Assembly: GCA_026388185.1 (NCBI GenBank)
Contig: JAPLKG010000008.1
Location: 310,001-374,000 of the forward strand
Direction: 5' to 3'
Length of the DNA: 64,000 bases
From: Candidatus Eisenbacteria bacterium
Lineage (GTDB): Bacteria; Eisenbacteria; RBG-16-71-46; JAFGJU01
Program-made: the position numbers and the translations under genes
Shown here: piece after piece, positions 46,347-55,374 of the stretch
Position numbering within the stretch: position 1 is the stretch's first letter
Layout: each line of letters begins with the position of its first letter
Notes under the pieces: generated by a model
What the model was told of the DNA's origin: nothing
The model's database searches: none
Seen by the model: only the letters and a program-made list of their open reading frames with translations

Positions 46347-46920
46347 ATCACGTTCACCTCCTTCTGCGTTGGGAAAGATTGGTGTCGCGCGTAAGGGCAT
46401 CTATGCCGTAGCCTGCTCGCTAACAGCAATGTAATCACGGAACGTGGACGCTTCGCCGTCATCAAAGCCATCCAGAACTTGTCAGGAAGTCTTCAGTTCC
46501 CAGTAGGACGGGATACGAGACCCCATAGCTCACGATGAGACTATACAGGATACGTTCCCCTAAATCAATGCCATCTGTCTAGCTATGTGACACAAGAGAA
46601 GAATCGCACCGCGCGTCGGTGTACAGCAGCGAACGGACGATGCCATACGGAACCGCACGAAGCAGGCCGTGGGGTGATCCGTCGCAACAGCACCCCTGAA
46701 TTGCCCCGCCAATCAACACCCTTTATCGGCGCGCTCTCTGGCGCGCGTTCCAGGTCGCCTTCCGCCGGGCTCCGAACACTTTTAGGCAGACGGTGACATC
46801 AGGAGGAGCAACGCGATTAGGGGCGCGATATTGATGATAGTGATAGCAATCGCTGCTTCTTTGTAGCATAGTTGTCGGTCGTGGAATCTCTGCAGGTAGA
46901 CGAGGAGTTAAGGCCCCATT
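46347..46920. other. gene-poor stretch
   Basis: About 570 bases. No recognisable gene, repeat or promoter. A short GC-rich inverted repeat near 46731-46746 (GCGCGC arms) is the only structure seen. Confidence 0.45.
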
Positions 46921-47814
46921 ATGACTGCCCAATCAGATTCCCTCACTGATACATTAGGCAGGCAGCGGGATCCGGAACCGCCTTTGCACATACCGGTGCC
47001 ATCACCATCCATCCTTCTCTATGTACTTCTCCTGTCGCTTGCGGTCGTGTTGCTCTTCGCTGCCCTTACTTCTGGTACACAAGACTGGCCGAGTTTCTTT
47101 CTAAACCTTGCGAGTGAAATTGTAGGCGCGATCATTATCCTGGTCGTCGTGGAGCGCCGGTTCCGATCAAGCGAGCTCCGCGTTATCCAGCGCGCCCCCC
47201 AGACGACTAAGCTCTATCTTGCGACGCTCTTGTCCAGGGATGTGCGTCAGACAGTCGGTTACGTGCGAGTTCTATCCGCCCAGATGGACGCTGTGTGGAA
47301 GCCACACCATCTGCTGCGTCCCCAGATTGAAGCCACTCTGGCTGCCAAAATTCCGGAGGGATTTGTCCTGATCGGCCAGGCTGGCACTGGAAAGACCACC
47401 CTCCTTCATCGTTTGGTCCGGGGCCAGGCAGCAGATGTGATGAGAGAGCCGAGGAAGGCAAGGATTCCAGTACTCGTCTCTGTTCTTCGCTGGAGCGAGG
47501 GCGACGCTAAAGATGCGCTATTTGAGGCCATGCAGAGTTTCTATCCCGTTTCGGTGAGGACTTTCCAGCGCGTGGTGCAAAAGGGGAAGTTGCTTTGCAT
47601 CTTCGATGGCATTGACGAGGCGATTCAACCGCCCGAACGTGTACAGGCAGTCAGAGAATTTCATCTTCAATATCCGGGAAATGCTGTAATACTCTCCTGT
47701 CGCAACTGTCCAGATGAGCTCCTGGGAGACTTGAACCTGCCACGCCTGCAAATACCACCGCTCACAAAAGAGGAAGTGGAAAGGATACTTGAACTGAGAA
47801 AGCGGTTCTCCTAG
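46921..47814 (+). CDS. membrane-anchored NACHT ATPase, probably truncated
   Basis: 297 residues from ATG 46921. Two N-terminal membrane helices (about 30-51 and 59-78) precede a NACHT domain with P-loop GQAGTGKT (152-159) and Walker B LLCIFDGIDEA (about 226-236). The frame stops soon after the conserved ILSCRNCP and LPRLQIPPLTKEEVERIL block. The winged-helix part and any sensor repeats expected of the family are missing. The next gene begins 43 bases on and belongs to a different family, so the 3' part was probably lost at a recombination joint. Alternatively it is a short regulator. Confidence 0.65.
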   Translation: MTAQSDSLTDTLGRQRDPEPPLHIPVPSPSILLYVLLLSLAVVLLFAALTSGTQDWPSFFLNLASEIVGAIIILVVVERRFRSSELRVIQRAPQTTKLYLATLLSRDVRQTVGYVRVLSAQMDAVWKPHHLLRPQIEATLAAKIPEGFVLIGQAGTGKTTLLHRLVRGQAADVMREPRKARIPVLVSVLRWSEGDAKDALFEAMQSFYPVSVRTFQRVVQKGKLLCIFDGIDEAIQPPERVQAVREFHLQYPGNAVILSCRNCPDELLGDLNLPRLQIPPLTKEEVERILELRKRFS

Positions 47815-47856
47815 GCCGGTGTGGTCGGATTGTCGAACAGAGAAGGAATCTCGCAG

Positions 47857-50800
47857 ATGGTGCCTCGTGACTTGACCTTCCGGGTCTTTGTCAGCTCGAC
47901 GTTCAGCGATCTAATCGCCGAGCGGAATGCGCTTCATGAGCTCGTATTCCCCAAGCTGCGTGAGTTGTGCCTTCAGCATGGCTGCCGCTTTCAGGCGATT
48001 GATCTGCGCTGGACCAGCAGACGATGAACATCTGCCTCAAGGAGCTGGAGCGCTCACAATCGGTTACCCCTCGGCGCAACTTCATGGTCCTCCTGGGCGA
48101 CCGCTATGGCTGGCAGCCGCTACCGCCGCAGATTGAAGCCGGAGAGTTTGAGGCAATTCTGAAGAAGGTTTCGCTCCAGGATAGGGAACTTCTCCTCTGG
48201 GATGATAAACAATCAAATGGCCCGAGAGGCTGGTATCGGAAGGATGAAAACGCCGTTCCGACCGAATACTGCCTCAGACCGCGTGAGATCAGGGTTCTAG
48301 AGAATGCTACTGATGAAGAGAGACGGGAGGCCTTAAACCAGGAGGCCATGGAATGGGAAGAGACAGAAAGGGTGTTAAGGTCAATTCTTCTTCGGGCTCT
48401 GGACCAGCTTCACTGGCCCGAGGCTGACTCCCGCCGCATAAAGCACGAGTACTCAGCCACTCACCAAGAGATAATAAACGGGGCATTACGTGTGTCAGAT
48501 GCGCAGGAGCATGTCTACTGCTTTTTCAGAGAGATCGAGGATTTACCCGAGGGCTCAAGCGCAAGGGATTCTATCGACCTTGACCAGGCTGGACATCTGG
48601 ATAGTGGGTCGCGCCAGCATCCTAGAACGGATAAGTAATCACCTGAGAAGCAAAGATACTCATCCATTAGTCATCTTCGGTGTGTCTGGTTCTGGTAAGA
48701 CAGCCCTAATGGCGCATGCAGCGCAAAGGGCGCGGGAGGCGCTTCCCAATGCCCGGCTTTTTGTTCGCTTTGTAGGTGCTACTCCGGGCTCATCTGACGG
48801 GCGTGCCCTGCTGGAAAACCTCTGTCATCACATATATGAAGTGTTCGACTTCGACGGGCAAAAACGAAACCTCCTCATTGGTATAAAAGAGACTGGCAAG
48901 GAGGAACAGAGGAGACGACAGCGTATCGAGGAGGAGTATTCGATCCCCACGGAGTTTCAGAAGCTGTCTGTGACCTTCCGAAATTTCCTTGCAAAGATAC
49001 CATCCTCAGAGAAACTAATTCTTTTTCTGGATGCTTTGGATCAACTTTCTGACAGTGACCATGCCCGAAGCCTGTACTGGTTGCCTACGGAATTACCCCA
49101 GAATGTGCGCCTCATCGTTTCCTGCCTGGCTGGCGAGTGTCTCTCCGTGCTCCAGAAAAAGCTGCCTGCTGCAAACTTTGTGGAGTTGTGGCCAATGGAG
49201 CCTGAGGAAAGTGAGAAACTCCTGAACCTCTGGCTCCAAGAAGCTGACAGGACCCTTCAGTCTCCGCAGCGGGCCGAGGTCCTGGCTAAGTCTCGGCAAT
49301 GTGGTCTACCTTTGTATCTAAAGCTAGCTTTTGAGGAAGCCAGCCGCTGGAAGTCTCATACCGAAAAAATAGAGCTCAGTCCTGACATATCAGGCGTCAT
49401 CCGCGACCTATTCCAACGGCTGTCCTCGGATGTCAACCATGGCGGGGTGATGGTGTCGCGCAGCCTGGGATACCTGGCCGCAGCCAAGAACGGCCTGACC
49501 GAAGATGAGCTCCTGGACATCCTGTCGCAGGATGAAGAGGTTATCGCCGATTTCCTGCGCCGCTCGCCACGGTCACCGGGAGTCAAACATCTACCCGTGG
49601 CTGTCTGGTCGCGCCTTTACTTCGACCTGGAACCGTATCTCACGGAACGCAGTGCTGACGGGGCATGTTTGATGACTTTCTATCATCTCCAGTTTAGCAA
49701 GGTCGTGGCGGAAGAGTTCCTAGCGGGCCAGGTTAGGGTTCACCGGCATGAAGCGCTGGCAGGTTATTTTGGACACCAACCTTTGTGGATCGAGAAGGAG
49801 GCTCAAGAGAATGTCAATCTACGCAAAATGTCCGAGTTGCCCTACCAGCAGACGCATGGCAAGTTGTGGAACGAAATAGAGAAGACCCTATGTGACCTCC
49901 ACTTCATCGAGGCTAAATGCGCGGCGGGAATGACGTACGACTTGATCGGTGACTACGGCGCCGCCCTGGACGCCCTGCCCGAGGCTCAGGGGCAGAAGCG
50001 GAAAGAGCTCGAACACGAGGCACGGGTCAATAGATATACCGGAGACCTAATTGCCTTTGCCCGGCGAGAGATTTCTTCTCTTGATATCATCCCGTCCGTT
50101 GAGCTGTGGACCGATGAGATGATAAGAAAAGATACTGAAAGGATTGTCCATAACCCGACCCGTCTCGACCGGATTCAAGCCTTTCTGCAATTTGCGAACT
50201 CCGAATGCCATGGCTTGGTGAAGTTCGCTTCGCACAGCGGCTTCCGTATCCAGCAGGCTTGCAATTCAGCCGACTCTGGTCCTGTGGGAAGGGCTGCTGA
50301 GAGCGCATTGAATGCAGAAGTTAGCCACTGCCTGCTGCTGCATCACCGGTCACAGCGCTTCAGGCATAACCCGCACCCTGCACTCGTAAGAACACTTGAG
50401 GGTCACTCAGGTGATGTGAATAGCGTGAGCATTACTCCAGACGGGAGGAGAGCAGTTTCCGGCGCTTGGGACAGGACGCTGCGGGTATGGGACTTGGGAA
50501 GTGGACAAGATATCTCCATTTATCAGGCGAGGAGCGTGATAAGGTCAATATCAGGAATCGAAGCAAAGGGAAGTCTTGTGTTTGGTACGGCAACAGGCTA
50601 GGTCATTTTGCTTACAGGCTTTCATCTCGCTGCGGCGTTCCCGATAGTAACCCCGCTTCGGCTCTGGCAGTATGTGGATTGGTCAGGGATGGTGCGGGGC
50701 ATTAAGGAGAGAGAAACCTCACTATTGGAGAAGAAAAAGACTCATGGCTGCTGGGACGATGACATCGCAGTATCATGCCGGTGGTGCGGTCAGCGTTTCC

Positions 50801-50991
50801 CGGTCTCGGTCGAAATCCTCAATGTGATAACTGATATTGCCCAGAATGCTAAACTATCTCCTGACTAGTCTCCTTGCCTTGAGCTTTCCACTGAAGCCTG
50901 GGACGAGCCGCGGCTGCTCTCCGAGTGTTCTCTTTGCCACAAGCCGCTGAAACTTAATCCTTTCGTCGTGGATAACAGGGGGAAGTACTGA
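47857..50991 (+). pseudogene. decayed DUF4062-NACHT-WD40-zinc ribbon gene
   Basis: Paralogue of the 23843 gene. ATG 47857 (AAGGA upstream) starts MVPRDLTFRVFVSSTFSD. A 25-base deletion at about 48007-48013, between two GCTGG repeats still seen in the intact copy, shifts the frame. A second deletion of about 254 bases near 48606 restores it, so DUF4062's second half is out of frame and the linker is lost. The NACHT part (GVSGSGKT, LILFLDALDQL) to a single WD40 repeat (VRTLEGHSGDVNSVSITPDG) is intact. TAG codons at 50599-50601 and 50866-50868 interrupt the end, beyond which zinc-ribbon Cys pairs (CRWC, then CSLC) can still be read to 50991. Confidence 0.88.
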
Positions 50992-51078
50992 TGGCGCAAG
51001 CTGGTGTACCATCCGCGTTCTTGTCAGCACTACCTTCCGGGACATGGGTGGGGAGAGGAAGGAGCTCGTGAAGTTCGT

Positions 51079-51107
51079 CCTTGCACAGCTTTGAAAGCTG
51101 TGCAAGG
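51079..51107. repeat. perfect 29-base palindrome
   Basis: CCTTGCACAGCTTT at 51079-51092 is followed by one G and its exact reverse complement (51094-51107). It could fold as a 12-pair stem with a TTGAA loop. There is no T run, so it is not a standard terminator; it may be a recombination or binding site. Confidence 0.7.
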
Positions 51108-51141
51108 AGTGGGGAGTTGCGCCGCAGGACCAGACGCAGAG

Positions 51142-51319
51142 AGAAGCCTCAGGAGCGATTCGGGCGACACCGATATATTACTCTCCGGCTCTTGTGTTTT
51201 CTCTCACCGCGTGCCGCGAGCGCTGGTGATCCGTTCAAAATCTCCAACAGTCTCACCTGAAGCTGATTCTGTCGCAATATAGGTAGGATGGGGCTCCCCG
51301 CACCAACCGCTTTGCGACT
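51142..51319 (+). repeat. island repeat copy 3 with tRNA-Leu 3' fragment (probable attR)
   Basis: Matches copy 1 over most of its length (AGAAGC-CTCAGGAGCGATTCGGG, GATCCGTTCAAAATC, CACCTGAAG). It ends GGGGCTCCCCGCACCA (to 51305), then CCGCTTTGCGACT, shared with copy 2. Typical chromosomal genes resume immediately after it. Confidence 0.75.
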
Positions 51320-51340
51320 CTTTCCTCGCCTGAAGCCGCT

Positions 51341-53308
51341 TCAGTTCCTCGGCTTATATCGTAAGATCGTCACCGAGCCTTCGTCATAAACCACTTCAAA
51401 GAGGGAATCATTATCGACAAACAACTCGGACTTGAGGTCGAATCCTTTCTTCTCATGCGGACCGAGATACAGGTAATCGATATCGAGTTTGTTCATCACC
51501 GATTCTACCTGTTGAACCGAGTCGGCGTCGAACATCCCCTCAACTTCTCTTATACGTTCCATGGCCGGGCCGGGGCCTACTCCCCATAAGGCGGCCAGCA
51601 TGTAGGTTCCCACGGCCACCGGGCGTTCGGCGAGCGCCGGAATCGGGTTGATGTCGTATTCGTAGTCGCCGTGATACCCCGGAGCGCCTTGAACGACGGC
51701 GTTCATGTCGGTGTGTTTCTGTATCCACCGTAACGCGCTGATCTCGGTTCCGTCGATGCGGTTTTCAAGTCCTCTACTGCCGAAGAAACCACCAAACGCC
51801 TGAATGTCTAGAACGACTGTCGGTATCGCGAGAATCATCAACGTAACGGCGACTTTCTTCGCCCACCCGCGCCCGTTGAGCGCATGGTCCAGCAGGACCA
51901 CTGCTCCAATCAGCAAAACCAATTGTAGCGGCTTACCCGATTTGCGAAGCAGGATATCGCTTTCGACGGTGTGCCGGATGAACAGTCCAAACCCCAGCGC
52001 TATCAGGGCCATCAGCCAGATCCGTTTGGCCGGAAAATCGATCTTCTTGCGCCATATACGCCACCATCCCGCGACACCCAACAAAAACAGCGGACCGTAA
52101 TCCAGCGTGAGGTAGAAGGGGAGCGTTGCAATTACACCCTTCATTGGGCGAAACGACCACATGCCGCCCTGGTTGCCGATCATGTCCATGCCGAACACGT
52201 ACAGCGCGCCCACACATGCCACAATCACGACACCGCCAGTCAAGGCCAGATACGATCTCTTATCCTGAGAGCGGAGCAGGCTCAGGGTCGTGTCGACTGT
52301 GATCCACAAGGCGAGAATCGTGCCCATGAATGACTCACACCCGAACGAGCAGAGCATCAGCATCCCAAGAAAAACGCCTTTCCAGAAAGGTGAGAACTTG
52401 CCGATGGCCTCCGTTTGAATCAAGATCGCCGCGATGGCAAAGACCATCGAGGACACTGCGTGCGGCTCGACGAAGAAATCTCGCATGTAGCTGTGCGACA
52501 GTCCGGAGAATTGCTCGATTCCGGGCCAGATAGATTTCAATTGCGGTACCAGATTGACTATCCCAATCGCATTTCCCAACGCCCGGCCGATGATAAACAA
52601 ATCGATATAGCTGTAGGCCAACAAGATCATGATCAGCCCCGCCTTGGCCGCTCTTCTGGAGACTCCGGTAGCAAGGAACAGGCGCCACAGCAATCCAAAA
52701 ACGGCCAGGATATTGAAACTAACCAGCCAGCCGAGAGAATTGCCAAGATTGTCATTCAGTCCTGTCAGGTGATGGAACGATCCTGGAATGACGTGGAAGA
52801 ACCAGTAGTAGTGCGCGGTGCCTCCCTGATAGTAGATGTTGGTTGGAGGCACGTTCTTGGCTAACTCTGCGCTGACAGCCAGATGATTGAAATAGTCATT
52901 AACATAGAGGGTTGTGAAAACGCGGTCGTTTCCATCCGGCCTTCCTACCCGGGACAGCACCAGAATGGTGATAGTAACAGCCGCCAGTCCGCACAGCCAC
53001 GCGAACCGGTTTTCCGCCCACACAGCCCTGGCAGCAAGGGATCTCGAACACACGGTTGGCTTGATGAGAAGTGTCAGCCAGCTGAGAGGGAATAGAGCCG
53101 GCGCAATCCACGGAGACAAGTGCAGATGCAACATCATCGTCTGAGTGAGGATGGCAGTCGCATACCCGAGCACGTACCCGAACAACAGGGCATTGGTGCT
53201 AGTGCTGATCACGCCACGTCGAAGCATGTGAATGGCGACGACCAGCCCCGGACTCACCAGAGCGCCAAAATAGAGAGCGAAGACTATGCCGCTTAGTCGC
53301 AGATCCAA
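51341..53308 (-). CDS. polytopic membrane protein, GT-C/mannosyltransferase-like
   Basis: 655 residues with about a dozen membrane helices through residue 500 and a soluble C-terminal domain (ALRWIQKHTDMNAVVQGAPG, LDIDYLYLGPHEKKGFD). The loop after the early helices carries DYFNHLAVSAELAKN and HYYWFFHVIPGSFHH, acidic and His residues in the position where GT-C transferases bind lipid-linked sugars. Similar architecture occurs in DUF2298-type predicted membrane transferases. The acceptor is unknown. It is the first gene outside the island and lies near an adenylating enzyme and an O-antigen-ligase-like gene, so cell-surface glycan work is plausible (inference). Confidence 0.6.
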   Translation of the reverse strand: MDLRLSGIVFALYFGALVSPGLVVAIHMLRRGVISTSTNALLFGYVLGYATAILTQTMMLHLHLSPWIAPALFPLSWLTLLIKPTVCSRSLAARAVWAENRFAWLCGLAAVTITILVLSRVGRPDGNDRVFTTLYVNDYFNHLAVSAELAKNVPPTNIYYQGGTAHYYWFFHVIPGSFHHLTGLNDNLGNSLGWLVSFNILAVFGLLWRLFLATGVSRRAAKAGLIMILLAYSYIDLFIIGRALGNAIGIVNLVPQLKSIWPGIEQFSGLSHSYMRDFFVEPHAVSSMVFAIAAILIQTEAIGKFSPFWKGVFLGMLMLCSFGCESFMGTILALWITVDTTLSLLRSQDKRSYLALTGGVVIVACVGALYVFGMDMIGNQGGMWSFRPMKGVIATLPFYLTLDYGPLFLLGVAGWWRIWRKKIDFPAKRIWLMALIALGFGLFIRHTVESDILLRKSGKPLQLVLLIGAVVLLDHALNGRGWAKKVAVTLMILAIPTVVLDIQAFGGFFGSRGLENRIDGTEISALRWIQKHTDMNAVVQGAPGYHGDYEYDINPIPALAERPVAVGTYMLAALWGVGPGPAMERIREVEGMFDADSVQQVESVMNKLDIDYLYLGPHEKKGFDLKSELFVDNDSLFEVVYDEGSVTILRYKPRN

Positions 53309-53456
53309 ACTGTTGGATACTCCACTACTGTTACCGTGTGCTTTTGATCATGCTCGGATGATGCTGCTCATTGAACTATGCAGTGAAATATGCAGCGTCG
53401 TCCTCTGACGGAGGGGCAAGGCGCAGTAATGACCCGCCACCGTCTATGGCCTGCGT

Positions 53457-54788
53457 TCAGAGAGAAACTGGCAGCTTCTGAATGACGAAACTGAATTTCC
53501 CGTTCTTGTCTTTCGGTATTTCGTCGACGTAATCAAACAGGATGACCGTGTCTTTTCCGAGGCGCTTGCCCGCCTCTGTTCTGATGGTATTCTCGATGCT
53601 CCGCGTGTAGCCCGCCTGTCTTTCAATGCGGACAACCAACTCGCCGATCTTGGATTGCTCCAGTTGCGCGTTGGAGACGTGGTCCGCGTTCTTGAACAGA
53701 TGATCCAACCGTCCCACCCAACGCCCGTCTCGGGTGAGGACATATTGGTCGAACGGGCGACCTATGATGGCGTCCAGCATGATCCCGGGCCGTCCGCAGT
53801 CACACGTCTGATTCTTGCTGAGAACGACGCGATCTCTTGTGTCGTAGTTTATCAACGGAAAACACGTGTTGGTGAAGTTTGTCGCCACAAGGCTACCTTC
53901 CTCGCCCGGTGCGACGTCACGACCTTCCTTGTCAACCACCCTGACTGCACTGTGGAGCGGCTGGGTATGCAGTCTGCCGAGGTCACACTCTGTGATGTGG
54001 CCGCAACACTCGGTATTCCCGTACCAGACGTGCACCTTGCAGGAAAACGCCTCTTCGATGGCAGTTCTTTGAAAGTCCAACAGCGTCTCGGAGGCACTCA
54101 TGATCATCTTCGGAGCAAATCCGAGCACACACCGGTTTTCTCTGATGTGTTTCGCCACGAGGTAGATGCTGGAAGGATATCCGTGAATCAGGGCGGGCTT
54201 GAATTGTGACAGCTTCTCCACGTAGTATTTCAGGTTTTCTCTGGAAAGATGGTAGGAAGAGAAAATCAACTGATTCTCGTAACGATTGAGCACCCAGAAG
54301 GGCGGCTTCTTGCGGTCAATGTAAACGACTTTGTGACCTGCGAAGGTCGCAATTCTGTCTCCCTGCTTAACGTTTCTCATGCCTCTGTATGCCCACCAAA
54401 AGGCATATTCATGCTGGTACACCCTCTGGTTGTAGGGCACCGCCAGCGACCGGCCCGTGGTTCCGCTCGTCCTCACGACCTTGTAGGGGGACTCGAGAAG
54501 CAAGGCATCATAATTCTCCAGAACCTGAGCTCTTGCAATGATCGGCAGCCCGTTGAGCGAGAGGTCTTCCGGGATATGATATAGAGGTATCTTGCCCTTC
54601 AACGACTTGAGGAACTGCTCCAGTTCCTCCTTTGCGCGGTTTTCCTGTTGCTCCTTTGTGGACGACAGCAGGTAGTCAAACTGCGTCCTGAAATATCTGC
54701 CGTACTTCTTGTAGTGCTTGGTCGCCGCCACTGCGGAAACGGAGAGTTCCTTTCCAAACTGAGGCAATAGGTTATAGAATCTGTTCAT
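53457..54788 (-). CDS. PaaK/CapK-like adenylate-forming enzyme
   Basis: 443 residues from ATG 54788 (a TTG seven codons upstream is possible). The AMP-binding motif VRTSGTTGRSLAVPYN, then IMSASETLLDF, VWYGNTECCGHI (Tyr-Gly-Asn-Thr-Glu in the adenylation core) and NYDTRDRVVLS place it in the phenylacetate-CoA ligase/CapK group of the ANL superfamily. A Cys pair (QTCDCGRPG) follows, as in many family members. It activates a carboxylic acid with ATP; the substrate is unknown. CapK-like members occur in capsule and polysaccharide loci. Confidence 0.85.
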   Translation of the reverse strand: MNRFYNLLPQFGKELSVSAVAATKHYKKYGRYFRTQFDYLLSSTKEQQENRAKEELEQFLKSLKGKIPLYHIPEDLSLNGLPIIARAQVLENYDALLLESPYKVVRTSGTTGRSLAVPYNQRVYQHEYAFWWAYRGMRNVKQGDRIATFAGHKVVYIDRKKPPFWVLNRYENQLIFSSYHLSRENLKYYVEKLSQFKPALIHGYPSSIYLVAKHIRENRCVLGFAPKMIMSASETLLDFQRTAIEEAFSCKVHVWYGNTECCGHITECDLGRLHTQPLHSAVRVVDKEGRDVAPGEEGSLVATNFTNTCFPLINYDTRDRVVLSKNQTCDCGRPGIMLDAIIGRPFDQYVLTRDGRWVGRLDHLFKNADHVSNAQLEQSKIGELVVRIERQAGYTRSIENTIRTEAGKRLGKDTVILFDYVDEIPKDKNGKFSFVIQKLPVSL

Positions 54789-54832
54789 GTTCCGACGTGC
54801 CCCGTTCAATTGGCGACGAACTTCTTCCCCGC

Positions 54833-55162
54833 TCAGCGAGGAATCAGCCGGTCAAGACGGATCTCTTCCCAATCCTGTTCTGTCTCGGACCATTTGAAAA
54901 GCTGCACTCTCTGGACCTTCTCGGTGGGCGAATAGACGTACTCAGTGGAATGGGCGCTCCCGATTCTCTTTGAGTAATGCGTCTTTTTGTCGAGCACGAG
55001 AGGTTTTGACGTTCTCTCAAGCTTCATCTTGCCTTCCGGTCCGGAAAAGATGACGGTCTCGATCTTGGTCTTGCCGTCCGAGCCAGTGACGCTCTTCTTT
55101 TCGGAGACCTTCAGCTTGAGCTCGATTCGATTGACGAGTTCTTCCCATCTTTCGTCGTCCAT
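54833..55162 (-). CDS. small conserved-looking hypothetical protein
   Basis: 109 residues from ATG 55162 with GGGAGTGAGG just upstream and a consensus promoter behind it. The soluble sequence is rich in Lys/Glu beta strands (RIELKLKVSEKKS, KIETVIFSGPEGKMKLERTS) and ends WEEIRLDRLIPR. No signal peptide or known domain is recognised. The gap to the CapK-like gene is 44 bases, so both may share one transcript. Confidence 0.7.
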   Translation of the reverse strand: MDDERWEELVNRIELKLKVSEKKSVTGSDGKTKIETVIFSGPEGKMKLERTSKPLVLDKKTHYSKRIGSAHSTEYVYSPTEKVQRVQLFKWSETEQDWEEIRLDRLIPR

Positions 55163-55199
55163 GCCTCACTCCCTGCCAGAATCGACGTTACAGCACGCC

Positions 55200-55228
55200 A
55201 TTATATTGAAAACCTACCGGCACTTCAA
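55200..55228 (-). promoter_or_regulatory. sigma70-type promoter, minus strand
   Basis: Read on the minus strand: TTGAAG (55228-55223), a 17-base spacer and TATAAT (55205-55200), 38 bases before the start of the 109-residue gene. Confidence 0.65.
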
Positions 55229-55309
55229 GAAGAGATGTGACCGCCGCCTGAGCAAGGCACAACCGTCCAAGCACGGCGGGGGCGCAATTGGGCCGATACC
55301 TGTGACCCG

Positions 55310-55338
55310 TTGACGTAACGTGCCGTGCAATATATAAT
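55310..55338 (+). promoter_or_regulatory. strong sigma70 promoter of M16 protease operon
   Basis: TTGACG (55310-55315), exactly 17 bases, then perfect TATAAT (55333-55338); 36 bases before the ATG at 55375, whose ribosome site is AAGGAGG. Confidence 0.75.
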
Positions 55339-55374
55339 GCCACGGTCACGTCTTGGGCAAGGAGGAATCAAGAG

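Larger units (their letters stand above)
22011..51305. mobile_element. tRNA-Leu-associated accessory island
   Basis: The region begins at the tRNA-Leu 3' end. Partial copies of that end (sharing GCTCCCCGCAC or more) recur at 23356-23370, 28806-28822 and 51293-51305. Each is preceded by a diverged repeat of roughly 110-160 bases. The pattern is what serial site-specific insertions at a tRNA gene leave behind (attL, internal junctions, attR). The cargo consists mainly of NACHT, TIR, SLOG, DUF4062 and RelA/SpoT proteins plus pseudogenes and a dead IS. No integrase gene was recognised, so the element may be immobile or mobilised in trans. Confidence 0.7.
50992..51340. other. island right end
   Basis: About 350 bases with a perfect hairpin (51079-51107) and the third island repeat (51142-51319). 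No gene is supported; an ORF across 51004-51282 runs through the repeat and has no family. Confidence 0.5.

Noticed and set aside
51004-51282. 92-codon ORF at the island right end
   Set aside because: Runs through the hairpin and the att-like repeat; no family and no ribosome site.
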